A stretch of DNA of 64,000 nt from Aurantiacibacter sp. MUD61 (GTDB lineage: Bacteria; Pseudomonadota; Alphaproteobacteria; Sphingomonadales; Sphingomonadaceae): assembly GCF_027912455.1 (NCBI RefSeq), contig NZ_CP115446.1:1077501-1141500 (forward strand). The letters run 5' to 3'. The notes under the pieces are model-generated. The model made no database searches. It was not told where the DNA came from and worked only from the letters and a program-made list of their open reading frames with translations. The position numbers were made by a program, and so were the translations under genes. Below, piece after piece: positions 54,221 through 63,208 of this stretch. Positions within the stretch are counted from its first letter, which is position 1. The number at the start of each line of letters is the position of its first letter.

Positions 54221-56401
54221 ATGATCCGCAAGATTTTGATTACCTCGGCATCGGCATTGAGCCTTGCCGCAACTGCGCCCGCCTTGGCGCAGGACGAACA
54301 CCAGCACGATGGCGACATGCATGGGTTGGTTCATGACGAACTCGTCGGCCAGGACGAAGGTGGCAGCGATACGCCCACCATGGACTTCGGCGAGTGGGGT
54401 GTGGGCCTCGATTACGTCAACACCGATCTCGATCCGGGCGATGATTTCAACGCCTATGCCAACGGCCTCTGGATCGACCAGAACGAGATCCCGGCAGACC
54501 GCCAGCGCTTCGGTGCTTTCGACATGCTGCGCGAAAAATCGGTTGCCGACGTCCAGGGCCTGATCCGCCAGCTGGTCGATTCCAACCCCGCCGAAGGCAC
54601 GACTGCTCGCCGCATCGTGGATGCCTACAACGCTTATGTCGATGTAGAATCGATTGACGCGAGCGGCCTCGCGCCTGCCCAGCCTTATCTGCAGAACATC
54701 TTCACCGCGCCCGATCTGGAAGCGCTGGTGCGGATGATGGAACAGCCGGGCTATGCGAGCCTGGTGAGCGCAGGCGTCGGTATCGATGCGCGCAACCCGA
54801 CCAACTATAACGTCTCGATCGGCTTCAACGGCATGGGCCTGCCCGACCGCGACTATTACCTCGTCGATTCGGAGAGCAATCTCGAAATCCGCGCGGCCTA
54901 TATCGAATATCTGAGCACCATGCTTGAAGCTGCCGGTTACGCTGACGGCGATGCCGCTGCGCAGGCCGTTTACGCTTTCGAGCGCAACGTTGCCGAGCTG
55001 GAATGGGCACGCCAGATGCTGCGTGTGCCGCAGCTCACCTACAATGTGCTGAGCCGTGACGAGCTCGTCTCCATGGCCGGTGACTTCCCGATCGAAGCGC
55101 TTCTTGAAGCCGGCCAGTTCGGCGAAGAAGACCGCTTCCTCGCCAGCCAGCTGCCGCCGACCGATGAAGAGATCGAGGAACTCGGCCTCACGCAGGCGCA
55201 GCTCGACATGATTGGCGGCGGCCTGCCGGCAATGATGCAGCTGCTGACCGAAACTCCGCTGGAAACGATCAAGGCCTATATGGCCGTGCGCTTCCTCAGC
55301 AGTAATGCCGATGTGCTCTCGACCGAGCTCGATGCGGTCAACTTCGCTTTCTACGGACAGACCATCAATGGTCTGGAAGAGCAGCAGCCCCGCTGGAAGC
55401 GAGGCATCTCCGCTGTCGAAGGCATGCTGGGCGAACAGCTTGGCGCGCTTTATGTGGAGCAGTTCTTCCCCCCCGAAAGCAAGGAGCGCATGGATGCGCT
55501 GGTCGGCAATCTGACCATCGCGATGAGCGGCTTCCTCGATCAGAACGAGTGGATGACGCCCGAAACGCTCGCTGAAGCGCGCACCAAGCTGGAAGGCTTT
55601 GTGCCGATGATCGGCTATCCGGATGAGTTCGAAACCTATGACGGTATCGAAATCAGCAGCGATCCGCTCGCCAACCGGATGAGCGCCATCCAATGGGGCA
55701 TCAATGATAACCTCTCGCGCCTCGGCACGCAGGTTGATCCCAGTGAATGGGGCATGCTGCCGCAGACGGTAAATGCCTATTATTCGCCGCTCACCAACCG
55801 CATCGTCTTCCCCGCCGCGATCCTGCAGCCGCCGTTCTTCAATGGCACCGCTGATCCGGCTGTGAACTATGGCGGCATCGGCGCGGTGATCGGTCACGAA
55901 ATAGGCCACGGTTTCGACGATCAGGGCTCGCAGTTCGATGCTACCGGCACGCTGCGCAACTGGTGGCAGGATTCGGACCGTGAAGGCTTCGAAAACTTCA
56001 CCGCACGCATGGGCGAGTATATCGAAAGCTTCTGCCCGGTCGACAGCCCGGAAGGCCCGGTCTGCCTGCGCGCGCAGCAGTCCATGGGTGAAACGCTGGG
56101 CGATGTCGTCGGCCTGCAGATGGCATACCGCGCCTACCAGCTTTCGCTGGGCGGTGAGGAAGCCCCTGTGATCGACGGCCTGACCGGCGACCAGCGCTTC
56201 TTCCTCGGTTACGCGCAGATCTGGCGCGGCATGGAGCGTGAGGAATCCCTGCGCAACCGCGTGATGACGGCGAACCACCCCCCGGGTGAATTCCGCCTCA
56301 ACAACGCGGTGCGTCACACCGATGCATGGTACGAAGCGTTCAACGTCTCCGAAGACGATGAATTGTACCTGGCCCCGGAAGAGCGCATCCGCATCTGGTA
56401 A
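54221..56401 (+). CDS. M13 family zinc metallopeptidase, secreted (neprilysin/PepO-like)
   Basis: A 726-residue endopeptidase exported by an N-terminal signal peptide (ISASALSLAATAPALA-type, cleavage near ALA-QDE). The mature N-terminal domain begins GVGLDYVNTDLDPGDDFNAY (M13_N), and the catalytic domain has the zinc site HEIGH at residues 559-563 in VIGHEIGHGFDDQGSQFD. The third ligand is in GETLGDVVGLQMAY. It ends with the conserved VRHTDAWYEAFNVSEDDELY and an acidic tail. A His/Asp-rich segment follows the signal peptide (DEHQHDGDMHG). An intrinsic terminator follows. Confidence 0.95.
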   Translation: MIRKILITSASALSLAATAPALAQDEHQHDGDMHGLVHDELVGQDEGGSDTPTMDFGEWGVGLDYVNTDLDPGDDFNAYANGLWIDQNEIPADRQRFGAFDMLREKSVADVQGLIRQLVDSNPAEGTTARRIVDAYNAYVDVESIDASGLAPAQPYLQNIFTAPDLEALVRMMEQPGYASLVSAGVGIDARNPTNYNVSIGFNGMGLPDRDYYLVDSESNLEIRAAYIEYLSTMLEAAGYADGDAAAQAVYAFERNVAELEWARQMLRVPQLTYNVLSRDELVSMAGDFPIEALLEAGQFGEEDRFLASQLPPTDEEIEELGLTQAQLDMIGGGLPAMMQLLTETPLETIKAYMAVRFLSSNADVLSTELDAVNFAFYGQTINGLEEQQPRWKRGISAVEGMLGEQLGALYVEQFFPPESKERMDALVGNLTIAMSGFLDQNEWMTPETLAEARTKLEGFVPMIGYPDEFETYDGIEISSDPLANRMSAIQWGINDNLSRLGTQVDPSEWGMLPQTVNAYYSPLTNRIVFPAAILQPPFFNGTADPAVNYGGIGAVIGHEIGHGFDDQGSQFDATGTLRNWWQDSDREGFENFTARMGEYIESFCPVDSPEGPVCLRAQQSMGETLGDVVGLQMAYRAYQLSLGGEEAPVIDGLTGDQRFFLGYAQIWRGMEREESLRNRVMTANHPPGEFRLNNAVRHTDAWYEAFNVSEDDELYLAPEERIRIW

Positions 56402-56420
56402 GCGCTTGCCATACCAAACT

Positions 56421-56461
56421 CGAAAAGCCCGTCCTCGGCATTGCTGAGGGCGGGCTTTTCG
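56421..56461 (+). terminator. Rho-independent terminator after the M13 peptidase gene
   Basis: CGAAAAGCCCG (56421-56431) pairs with CGGGCTTTTCG (56451-56461), with additional CCTC/GAGG pairing inside, and the distal arm ends in a T run. It begins 20 bases after the peptidase stop codon. The A/T symmetry means it could act in both directions. Confidence 0.88.
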
Positions 56462-56516
56462 TAAGCAGCCCACCCCGCTGCGACTACGCCGCGCCTTCGG
56501 CTTGGCAAGTCTCGCT

Positions 56517-56551
56517 CCCCTCCCGCTTGCGGGAGGGGTTGGGGGTGGGCA
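56517..56551. repeat. Dispersed-repeat-type hairpin (CCCCTCCCGC/GCGGGAGGGG)
   Basis: CCCCTCCCGC (56517-56526) and GCGGGAGGGG (56529-56538) form a perfect 10-bp stem with a two-base loop, followed by TTGGGGGTGGGC. This resembles a dispersed intergenic repeat known from many proteobacteria. It lies between the peptidase terminator and uppP. Only one copy is in the window. Confidence 0.65.
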
Positions 56552-56599
56552 GCCACTTCCGCTTGACTTGGCCTGCCACCACGCCATTGAGCTACGCCC

Positions 56600-57445
56600 A
56601 TGACCTTTCTCCAGCTGCTGCTGATCGCCATTGTCCAGGGGATCACCGAATTCCTGCCGATTTCGTCATCAGGCCACCTGATCCTGATCCCCTATCTCAC
56701 CGATTTTCCCGATCAGGGTCCGCTGATCGATGTGGCCGTGCATGTCGGGTCGCTGCTCGCGATCATGGTCTATTTCTTCAAGGACGTGGTGATGCTGGCG
56801 CGAGGCGGTTTTGCCAGCATTGGCATCGGCAAGGCTCCCGAAGCACGCCAGCTGTTCTGGTGGATCGTGCTGGGTACGATCCCTGCGGTCGCCTTCGGCC
56901 TGTCGATCAAGCTCGGCCTGTTCAACGGTATCGCGACCAGCCTGTTCGGCATCACCATCGTCGATGACGATCTGATGAGCTCGATCCGCTTTACCGATCT
57001 CATCGCGTTCAACCTGATCTTCTACGGCATCCTGCTCGGCCTTGCCGACCACTTCGGTCGCGAGGTGAAGAAATTCGAGGACATGACCTGGCGGGACGGC
57101 CTGATCGTCGGGATCGCGCAGGCGCTGGCGATCATTCCGGGCACCAGCCGATCCGGCGTGACGATGACGGCAGCGCGCGCGCTCGGCTACAACCGGTTTG
57201 AATCAGCGCGCTTTTCCTTCCTGCTTTCCATTCCCGCTGTTGCGGGCGCAGGCGTGCTCATCGTTCCGGAGATTTTCGAAGCGGGCGCAGGCCTCGCCAT
57301 GGAAGCGCTGATCGCAGGCGTGCTCACATTCATCGCCGCTTTCGTGACGATGGCGTTCCTTATGAACTTCCTGAAAAAAGCGAGCATGCTCGTCTTCGTG
57401 CTGTACCGCATCGCGATGGGAGCGGCGCTGCTCGCTTTCTTCTGA
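56600..57445 (+). CDS. uppP: Undecaprenyl-diphosphatase
   Basis: Membrane phosphatase of 281 residues (BacA type) that recycles undecaprenyl diphosphate to the monophosphate carrier used for peptidoglycan and the polysaccharides of this window. The two active-site motifs are present: GITEFLPISSSGH (residues 12-24) and IPGTSRSGVTM with the catalytic arginine. Eight hydrophobic helices are visible. Length is normal. Confidence 0.95.
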   Translation: MTFLQLLLIAIVQGITEFLPISSSGHLILIPYLTDFPDQGPLIDVAVHVGSLLAIMVYFFKDVVMLARGGFASIGIGKAPEARQLFWWIVLGTIPAVAFGLSIKLGLFNGIATSLFGITIVDDDLMSSIRFTDLIAFNLIFYGILLGLADHFGREVKKFEDMTWRDGLIVGIAQALAIIPGTSRSGVTMTAARALGYNRFESARFSFLLSIPAVAGAGVLIVPEIFEAGAGLAMEALIAGVLTFIAAFVTMAFLMNFLKKASMLVFVLYRIAMGAALLAFF

Positions 57446-57545
57446 GCGTTTTGCGTGGGCATCCCGCATCCAGGCTTGTCGGAACAAACGCTGTCCCACC
57501 CTGTTTTCGCTCTAGGTCGAGAGTTATAAACACAGGTTTATTTTC

Positions 57546-57818
57546 GTGGGTATTGTTTTCATGATTGTTGCAGGAGCCGTCATCGGTTGGCTGACGGCTT
57601 TCGTGCTGCGTGCCGAGCGATTGTCCCGGGGCATCGGCATCAATGTCATTGGCGGAATTGTGGGTTGCCTGATCGGCGGGCTGATCGTGGCTCCGCTGCT
57701 GGGCGCCGGCAATCTTGCTGCAGGAAATAACACCATTGCGGCGGTGCTTATCTCAATTCTGGGGGCAATCGTCGCGCTGATTGTGGTGAACCTGTTGCAC
57801 GCCCGATTTATGCGTTAG
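57546..57818 (+). CDS. GlsB/YeaQ/YmgE family small membrane protein
   Basis: A 90-residue membrane protein of the transglycosylase-associated/GlsB family, often stress-induced. The pattern VAGAVIGWLTAFVLRAERLS, GIGINVIGGIVGCLIGGLIV and ILGAIVALIVVNLLHARF fits the family's three helices. GTG 57546 or ATG 57561 are possible starts. Preceded by an AT-rich stretch that may carry a promoter (57520-57545). Confidence 0.85.
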   Translation: MGIVFMIVAGAVIGWLTAFVLRAERLSRGIGINVIGGIVGCLIGGLIVAPLLGAGNLAAGNNTIAAVLISILGAIVALIVVNLLHARFMR

Positions 57819-57922
57819 GCATCCTCACGCATTTGAAGAAGGTGCGAAGTGATCCGGGATAGCGCCATGGGGCCGACCGGATGCAATGTGGGTCGTGCCA
57901 CGAAATCCAAGAGGATGCATTC

Positions 57923-58174
57923 ATGAAGAGAATTGTCGTATTCGCCGCTGCCACTGCGCTCGGCCTGACCCTTGCTGCCTGCGGTGAAGCCGCTGACGAG
58001 GGTGCAGAGGAAATGGGCGCGGAGAGCGAATACTCCGCCGAAGCTGCTGACGACAGCGTTGTAATGTCCGACGCCGAAGCCGATGCCATCGTCGATGAAG
58101 CCGCTGAAGACAGCGCCGCCATGGAAGCTGAGGGCATGGAAGGCGAAGACATGGAAGAAGGCGACGCGATGTAA
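57923..58174 (+). CDS. Small acidic lipoprotein, Met/Asp/Glu-rich
   Basis: An 83-residue predicted lipoprotein. The signal MKRIVVFAAATALGLTLAAC ends in a lipobox LAAC (Cys20). The rest is nearly all Glu, Asp, Ala and Met (for example EGMEGEDMEEGDAM) with no basic residue. It is related in style to the 59482 product. ATG 57923 is the start that gives the signal peptide. Function unknown; anion-rich Met motifs could bind metal ions, which is speculation. A terminator follows. Confidence 0.65.
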   Translation: MKRIVVFAAATALGLTLAACGEAADEGAEEMGAESEYSAEAADDSVVMSDAEADAIVDEAAEDSAAMEAEGMEGEDMEEGDAM

Positions 58175-58197
58175 TCGCTGCGCATCTGCCGCATATC

Positions 58198-58237
58198 AGA
58201 AAGGGCCGGCGCCAGCGATGGCGACCGGCCTTTTTCT
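58198..58237. terminator. Intrinsic terminator between convergent lipoprotein and phhA genes
   Basis: AAAGGGCCGGCGCCA and TGGCGACCGGCCTTTTTC form a GC-rich stem (GCCGG/CCGGC and GCCA/TGGC) ending in T5, 27 bases after the lipoprotein stop. On the other strand an A-rich arm sits close to the phhA stop, so it may serve both genes. Confidence 0.7.
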
Positions 58238-58256
58238 TTGCCTCGCGGTCGTGCGC

Positions 58257-59213
58257 TTATACCGGTTTGGCGCTGCTGCCCCGGCCACCGCGCAGGAAGT
58301 ATTCCTGGGTGCCGCGATGCACCACATTGTCGACATCGATCACCGCCGAATTGGCATAGGTGAAGCTCGGGCCGAGGCTACGGTACAGGCGATCGAAATC
58401 GCGCTCCACCGTCTGGCGGTAGAGGTCTTCAAAGCTCTCGATGACGAAATAGGTCGGCTGCAAATCGTCGATCACATAATCGGTGCGCATGACGCGGTCG
58501 ACATTCAGCATTATGCGATTGGGGCTGTCCGCCTCCAGCGCGAAGATAGCTTCCTGCGGGCCGGACAGAATGCCTGCACCGAAAATCTTCGGTTCGTTCT
58601 TCTCCATGATCAGGCCGAATTCGACGGTGTACCAATAGAGCGCGCCCAGCGCCTTCAGCCGGTTGTAGCGCATGGCCTTCCACCCGGCGCGGCCATATTC
58701 CTGCATGTAATCGGCAAACACCGGATCGGTCAGCAGCGGCACATGGCCGAATACATCGTGGAATACGTCGGGTTCCTGGATGTAGTCGAATGTCTCGCGC
58801 GTGCGGATGAAATTGCCCGCCGGAAAGCGGCGATTGGCGAGGTGCCAGAAGAATACGTGATCGGGGATCAGCATGGGCACGGGGATGACACTCCATCCGG
58901 TCATCGCGCCCAGTTCTTCGCTCAGCCGGTCGAAATCGGGGACGCCGCCTTTGCCAAGATCGAGCTTTTCCATGCCTTCCATCATCGCACTGCAGGCGCG
59001 GCCGGGCAGGACTTCCATCTGACGCGCGAACAGATCGTTCCAGATCGCGTCATCTTCCGATGTGTACTGGGTCTGCTGAGGCTCGATCCAGTCCTCACCC
59101 ACATGTTCGGGGCGCTTCAGCGGAGCGGTAAACACGTCGCTGGAAACTTCTGGAAGCGCGGAGAAATCCTGCGCCTGATCGGAATTGTGAGTCATCGTTG
59201 CCATGCGCGGCAA
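58257..59213 (-). CDS. phhA: Phenylalanine 4-monooxygenase
   Basis: Pterin- and iron-dependent hydroxylase of phenylalanine to tyrosine, 318 residues (ATG 59213, 59204 or 59195). The iron-ligand motif is DVFHDVFGHVPLLTDPVFAD, and WYTVEFGLIMEK gives the conserved Glu. FAGAGILSGP-type loop IFGAGILSGPQEAIFALE and the pterin-site segment PDHVFFWHLANRRFP are also present. Length agrees with bacterial PhhA. Flanked on both sides by small acidic lipoprotein genes. Confidence 0.96.
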   Translation of the reverse strand: MPRMATMTHNSDQAQDFSALPEVSSDVFTAPLKRPEHVGEDWIEPQQTQYTSEDDAIWNDLFARQMEVLPGRACSAMMEGMEKLDLGKGGVPDFDRLSEELGAMTGWSVIPVPMLIPDHVFFWHLANRRFPAGNFIRTRETFDYIQEPDVFHDVFGHVPLLTDPVFADYMQEYGRAGWKAMRYNRLKALGALYWYTVEFGLIMEKNEPKIFGAGILSGPQEAIFALEADSPNRIMLNVDRVMRTDYVIDDLQPTYFVIESFEDLYRQTVERDFDRLYRSLGPSFTYANSAVIDVDNVVHRGTQEYFLRGGRGSSAKPV

Positions 59214-59264
59214 ATTATCACACTTCGTGACGGCTATCCAGTTTCATCTGATACCAGATTGGCC

Positions 59265-59477
59265 TCAGGGTGCCGGACTAACGGGCGGTTGGGGTGCGTC
59301 CGGTGAAGCGTCCGCATCGCTCCCATTGCCGGTTCGCTCGTCGAGCATTTCCGCTGCTTGGGCAATGGCGCGTTCTTCATCGCGCGTGGGCGCTTCGGGC
59401 GCCTCGGTGCTGTTCTGCGGAGAACAGGAAGAAAGCGCCGCACCCAGCACGCAAGCGATAAGGGTGCGGCGCATCAT
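59265..59477 (-). CDS. Small hypothetical lipoprotein
   Basis: A 70-residue predicted lipoprotein: MMRRTLIACVLGAALSSCS with a lipobox ending in Cys18, then a polar Ala/Pro/Asp/Glu-rich tail (RDEERAIAQAAEMLDERTGN). The start at 59477 is chosen for the signal peptide. It follows the 59482 gene by four bases, so the two form a pair upstream of phhA. No family recognised. Confidence 0.55.
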   Translation of the reverse strand: MMRRTLIACVLGAALSSCSPQNSTEAPEAPTRDEERAIAQAAEMLDERTGNGSDADASPDAPQPPVSPAP

Positions 59478-59481
59478 GGGC

Positions 59482-59769
59482 TTATTCAGCCGCTTCCATT
59501 TCGGCCTCGGCAGCTTCGGCTGCTTCGACAACGCTCATGGCGTCGTCGCCAGCCTGCTCGGCCATGTCTTCGTTCATGTCCATTTCGGCATCGGCTTCTT
59601 CGTCGGTCATCATCTCTTCATCGGCGACCGGCTCAGGCACGTCGTCCATCGCGTCATCGGCAGGCACTTCGACCGTGTCGGCGACTGCGTCGTCCGAAGC
59701 GTCGGTGGTTTCCCCGCAGGCAGACAGCGCGAAAGCAGCGCCAGCGGCGATAATGGCAATTTTCTTCAT
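59482..59769 (-). CDS. Small acidic lipoprotein, Met/Asp/Glu-rich
   Basis: A 95-residue predicted lipoprotein with signal MKKIAIIAAGAAFALSACGE (lipobox SAC, Cys18). A strongly acidic tail containing EEMMTDEEADAEMDMNEDMA follows. In layout and composition it parallels the product at 57923, suggesting common origin or convergent low-complexity sequence. It is the first gene of a minus-strand run leading to phhA. Function unknown. Confidence 0.62.
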   Translation of the reverse strand: MKKIAIIAAGAAFALSACGETTDASDDAVADTVEVPADDAMDDVPEPVADEEMMTDEEADAEMDMNEDMAEQAGDDAMSVVEAAEAAEAEMEAAE

Positions 59770-59884
59770 GGATGAACCCCTCTCTGGTGGTGGTAAACAA
59801 GGCGAGCACGTTTAGCGCAGGCAATCCCAAGTGGAAATGCACTTTGCAGTGCTGGTGAGGCAGGGTGCGATCTGGCAGGGACGA

Positions 59885-61690
59885 ATGGCGATGCCCGCCG
59901 CCTCAACCCTCACTTTGCCCGATGCCATTCACGCGCATGATCAATTGCGCCGCATTTTCGGCTTCACCGACTTTCGCGGGGTGCAGGTCGATGTCGTCGC
60001 GAGAGTGCTGCACGGGCAATCGACGCTGGCGGTGATGCCGACGGGTGCGGGCAAGTCGCTGACCTATCAGCTGCCCGCCACGATGATAGATGGGACCTGC
60101 GTGGTGATTTCCCCGCTGATTGCGCTGATGCACGACCAGCTGCGTAGCGCGCGCGCCAACGGCATTCGTGCAGCCACGCTCACCAGCGTCGATGCGGATT
60201 GGCGCGAGACGATGAGCGCGTTCGAAGCGGGCGAGCTGGACCTGCTCTATGTCGCGCCCGAGCGCGCCAGCCAGCAGGGTTTTCGCGATCTCCTGTCGCG
60301 CGCGCGCATCGCCCTGTTCGCGGTGGATGAAGCGCATTGCGTGTCCGAATGGGGGCATGATTTCAGGCCCGACTACCGCCAGCTGCGCCCGCTGATGGAC
60401 GCTTTTCCGGATGTGCCACGCCTCGCACTCACCGCCACGGCAGATGCGCATACAAGGGCGGACATTCTCACCCAGCTGGGCATTGCCGAAGAGGGCCTGA
60501 TCGTTGCCGGGTTCGATCGGCCCAATATCCGCTACGCTTTCGCCCCGCGCGATTCGCTCGCTCGGCAACTCGCCGGGCTGCTGGAGGAGCATACGGGGCC
60601 CGGCATCATTTACGCGCCCACGCGCAAGAAGGTGGAGGCTCTGGCAGAGCAATTGGCGGCGGCGGGCGGTCGGCCTGTCATGCCCTATCACGCAGGCCTC
60701 CCGCCGGAAGAGCGCGCTGCCAATCAGGCCGCATTCGTCGCCAGCGAAGACATGGTGATGGTCGCAACCATCGCGTTCGGCATGGGCATCGACAAACCCG
60801 ATGTGCGCTTTGTCGCCCATGCGGGCATCCCCAAATCGATCGAGGCCTATTACCAGGAGACGGGGCGGGCGGGCCGCGATGGCGATCCGGCGCTCGCGAT
60901 AACGCTATGGGGCCCCGGCGATTTTGCGCAGGCCCGCGCGCGTCTGGGCGATGTGGGTGAAGAGCGCCAGCGCGGAGAGCGCAGCCGGCTCGATGCGCTG
61001 GCCGGACTGGTGGAGACCGCTGGCTGCCGCCGCGCGGTGCTGCTCCGCCATTTTGGGGAAGACCCGCCCGAAACCTGCGGCAATTGCGACAATTGCCTCG
61101 ATCCCCCAGAGCAGATCGACGTGACCGAATTGGCGCGCAAGCTGCTGTCCGCCGTCTATCGCACCGGGCAGAGCTTCGGCTTCGGCCATGTGCAGAAGGT
61201 GCTAACCGGCGCGAGCGATGAGCGCGTGATGCAGCGGGAGCACGACAAACTCTCGGTCTTCGGCATAGTCGAAGGCGATGAAGCGCGGCTGCTGCAACCC
61301 GTCGCGCGGGCGCTGCAGGTGCGCGGCAGCCTTGTCCAGAACGACTATGGCGGGTTGAAGCTGGCAGGCGATGCGCGGGCCATCCTGACGGGAGAGGCCG
61401 AGTTGACAATGACGCGTCCGCCTGCGCGCTCGACGGGCCGCAAGCGTCGGCGTGAAAGCACGCCCAATCCTGTCGGCGATCCGCTGTTCGACGCACTGCG
61501 TGAACTGCGCCGCGATCTCGCCGCGCAGGCGCAGGTGCCGCCCTATGTCGTGTTTCACGACGCGGTGCTGCGCAGCATGGCTGCCGACCGACCAACGACA
61601 CTCGCCGAAATGGGTTCGATCCCCGGCGTGGGCGAAAAGAAACTCGCCGCCTATGGTGAGGCATTCCTCAAGGCCATTCGCGACAATTGA
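59885..61690 (+). CDS. recQ: ATP-dependent DNA helicase RecQ
   Basis: 3'-5' DNA helicase of about 601 residues for recombination and fork repair. Motif 0/I is [20 protein letters not shown] with Walker [16 protein letters not shown]. Motif II is [18 protein letters not shown] and motif VI is [15 protein letters not shown]. The RQC zinc site is in [13 protein letters not shown] with an upstream Cys ([15 protein letters not shown]). A C-terminal HRDC domain starts near residue 525 ([20 protein letters not shown]). ATG 59885 is used; an ATG at 59891 is also possible. Confidence 0.95.
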   Translation: MAMPAASTLTLPDAIHAHDQLRRIFGFTDFRGVQVDVVARVLHGQSTLAVMPTGAGKSLTYQLPATMIDGTCVVISPLIALMHDQLRSARANGIRAATLTSVDADWRETMSAFEAGELDLLYVAPERASQQGFRDLLSRARIALFAVDEAHCVSEWGHDFRPDYRQLRPLMDAFPDVPRLALTATADAHTRADILTQLGIAEEGLIVAGFDRPNIRYAFAPRDSLARQLAGLLEEHTGPGIIYAPTRKKVEALAEQLAAAGGRPVMPYHAGLPPEERAANQAAFVASEDMVMVATIAFGMGIDKPDVRFVAHAGIPKSIEAYYQETGRAGRDGDPALAITLWGPGDFAQARARLGDVGEERQRGERSRLDALAGLVETAGCRRAVLLRHFGEDPPETCGNCDNCLDPPEQIDVTELARKLLSAVYRTGQSFGFGHVQKVLTGASDERVMQREHDKLSVFGIVEGDEARLLQPVARALQVRGSLVQNDYGGLKLAGDARAILTGEAELTMTRPPARSTGRKRRRESTPNPVGDPLFDALRELRRDLAAQAQVPPYVVFHDAVLRSMAADRPTTLAEMGSIPGVGEKKLAAYGEAFLKAIRDN

Positions 61691-61728
61691 TCCATCGAAA
61701 TCCGGTTTTGCTTGCGCAGATCCGAGCT

Positions 61729-61760
61729 TTGATATAAATATGATATCATAATTATATCAA
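61729..61760. promoter_or_regulatory. 32-bp near-perfect palindrome upstream of the SPFH gene (candidate operator)
   Basis: TTGATATAAATATGAT (61729-61744) and ATCATAATTATATCAA (61745-61760) are reverse complements except for one position (61738/61751). The site is AT-rich in a GC-rich genome and ends two bases before an AGGAGG ribosome-binding site (61762-61767) and the ATG at 61772. A regulator protein bound here would block transcription or translation of the SPFH operon, whose second gene encodes a ribbon-helix-helix protein. Palindrome seen directly; operator role inferred. Confidence 0.7.
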
Positions 61761-61771
61761 CAGGAGGATTT

Positions 61772-62683
61772 ATGACGGAGATTTCGTCTGCAATGAATGC
61801 CAGCCAGGAGCGCAAGTCCGGGGGCTATAACGGTTTTGTCATGCTGGCCGTCGCCACGGCGCTGACAGGGGCGATGATCTGGGCAATCGGCTCGGCAATT
61901 TATGCCAAGGAAACGGGGCAACCGGCCGGCATGTGGCTGGGGACCGCCGGATTTTTCCTGGTGGTCGGCTTCCTGTCATGGTGCGGTTTCTACATGATCC
62001 AGCCCAATCAGGGCGCGGTGATTACGCTGTTCGGTGAATATCGCGGAACGGACCGCACCGAGGGGCTGCGCTGGGTATGGCCGTGGATGGGGCGCAAGAA
62101 AGTGTCCGTGCGCGCGCATAACGTTCACTCCGAACGCATCAAGATCAATGACAAGCGCGGCAACCCGATCGATGTCGCCTGTAACGTCGTATGGCGCGTG
62201 CGCGATACCGCGCAGGCCGTGTTCGATGTCGATGATTACAAGGAGTTCGTGAATATCCAGATCGAGGCGGGCCTGCGCACCGTCGGCGCGCGTCACCCCT
62301 ATGACGATTTCGAGGAGAACGAGACGACGCTGCGAGGGCACCCGGATGTGGTGAATTCCGAATTGCAGGCAGAGCTCAATGACAGGTTGAAAGTCGCGGG
62401 CATCGTGGTCGATGAAGCCGGCCTCACCCACCTTGCCTATGCATCCGAGATTGCCGGAGCGATGCTTCGCCGCCAGCAGGCCGATGCCGTGATTGCCGCG
62501 CGCAAGAAAGTGGTGCTGGGCGCTGTCGGCATGGTGGAAGACGCGCTGCAAAAGCTGGCGAGTGATGACATCGTCCATCTGGATGATGAGCGCCGCGCGG
62601 CCATGGTGTCCAACCTGCTCGTCGTCCTGTGCGGCGACCGGGAAACACAGCCTGTCGTGAACGCTGGATCGCTGTACCAGTAG
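61772..62683 (+). CDS. SPFH/band 7 domain membrane protein
   Basis: A 303-residue protein with two N-terminal membrane helices ([20 protein letters not shown] and [20 protein letters not shown]). An SPFH domain follows: [40 protein letters not shown] and [20 protein letters not shown] with a coiled-coil region ([20 protein letters not shown]). Such proteins form oligomeric membrane platforms. It has a strong AGGAGG ribosome-binding site and an upstream palindrome. It is followed after six bases by the ribbon-helix-helix gene. Confidence 0.88.
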   Translation: MTEISSAMNASQERKSGGYNGFVMLAVATALTGAMIWAIGSAIYAKETGQPAGMWLGTAGFFLVVGFLSWCGFYMIQPNQGAVITLFGEYRGTDRTEGLRWVWPWMGRKKVSVRAHNVHSERIKINDKRGNPIDVACNVVWRVRDTAQAVFDVDDYKEFVNIQIEAGLRTVGARHPYDDFEENETTLRGHPDVVNSELQAELNDRLKVAGIVVDEAGLTHLAYASEIAGAMLRRQQADAVIAARKKVVLGAVGMVEDALQKLASDDIVHLDDERRAAMVSNLLVVLCGDRETQPVVNAGSLYQ

Positions 62684-62689
62684 TCTGTC

Positions 62690-62896
62690 ATGGCCCAAAA
62701 GCCGAAACCCAAGAAGGCCTTTGCCCTGCGGCTCGATCCGGCGCTCCACGATGCGGTGGAGCGCCTTGCCGCGCGCGAACTGCGCTCGGTCAATGCCGAG
62801 ATCGAAGTGCTGATCCGCGAGGCGCTGAAAAAGCGCGGCGTAGACGTGAAAATATCCGAAACACCACGCCGAGGTCGACCGCCGAAGGAGGATTGA
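62690..62896 (+). CDS. Arc-like ribbon-helix-helix DNA-binding protein
   Basis: A 68-residue protein with the Arc/MetJ-type fold: a beta strand [20 protein letters not shown], then helices [20 protein letters not shown]. The tail [10 protein letters not shown] resembles an AT-hook (RGRP), which could add minor-groove binding in AT-rich DNA. It lies six bases after the SPFH gene, downstream of an AT-rich palindrome that is a natural candidate operator. Self-regulation is inference; no toxin gene is recognisable next to it. Confidence 0.8.
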   Translation: MAQKPKPKKAFALRLDPALHDAVERLAARELRSVNAEIEVLIREALKKRGVDVKISETPRRGRPPKED

Positions 62897-62898
62897 AA

Positions 62899-63147
62899 GT
62901 GCTGCACAGCATTTTGAGCGATGAACCCTGGTTTGAGCCAAAGCGCCTCGGATATGGTTCTGGCTTGCCATGTGCGTGGCAAGGCTGGGCTCTGCTCGGC
63001 GTTTATCTAGCGCTTATGATTGGCTTTGGAATGATGGTCGAAGGCGACTTGCTCGCTGTCGGAGCGATCGGCATGGTGCTTTCGACAATCATCATGGTGC
63101 TGCTCGCCAAACGCCACACGCGGGGCGGCTGGCGCTGGCGCAGCTAA
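62899..63147 (+). CDS. Small membrane protein
   Basis: An 82-residue protein from a GTG start at 62899, chosen because GGAGG lies eight bases upstream (62886-62890), overlapping the end of the previous gene. It has a soluble N-terminus ([20 protein letters not shown]) and two membrane helices ([20 protein letters not shown] and [20 protein letters not shown]). Third gene of the SPFH operon. No family recognised. Confidence 0.65.
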   Translation: MLHSILSDEPWFEPKRLGYGSGLPCAWQGWALLGVYLALMIGFGMMVEGDLLAVGAIGMVLSTIIMVLLAKRHTRGGWRWRS

Positions 63148-63208
63148 GCTGGGCGCAGCCAAGCCCTTAGCGGGCAATTAACCCTTTTTCGCTACAGCTT
63201 GCAGGGTG

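Noticed and set aside
54188..56587. 799-codon open frame on the minus strand opposite the M13 peptidase gene
   Set aside because: Antisense shadow of a conserved gene with intact signal peptide and zinc site; the translated frame shows no domain.
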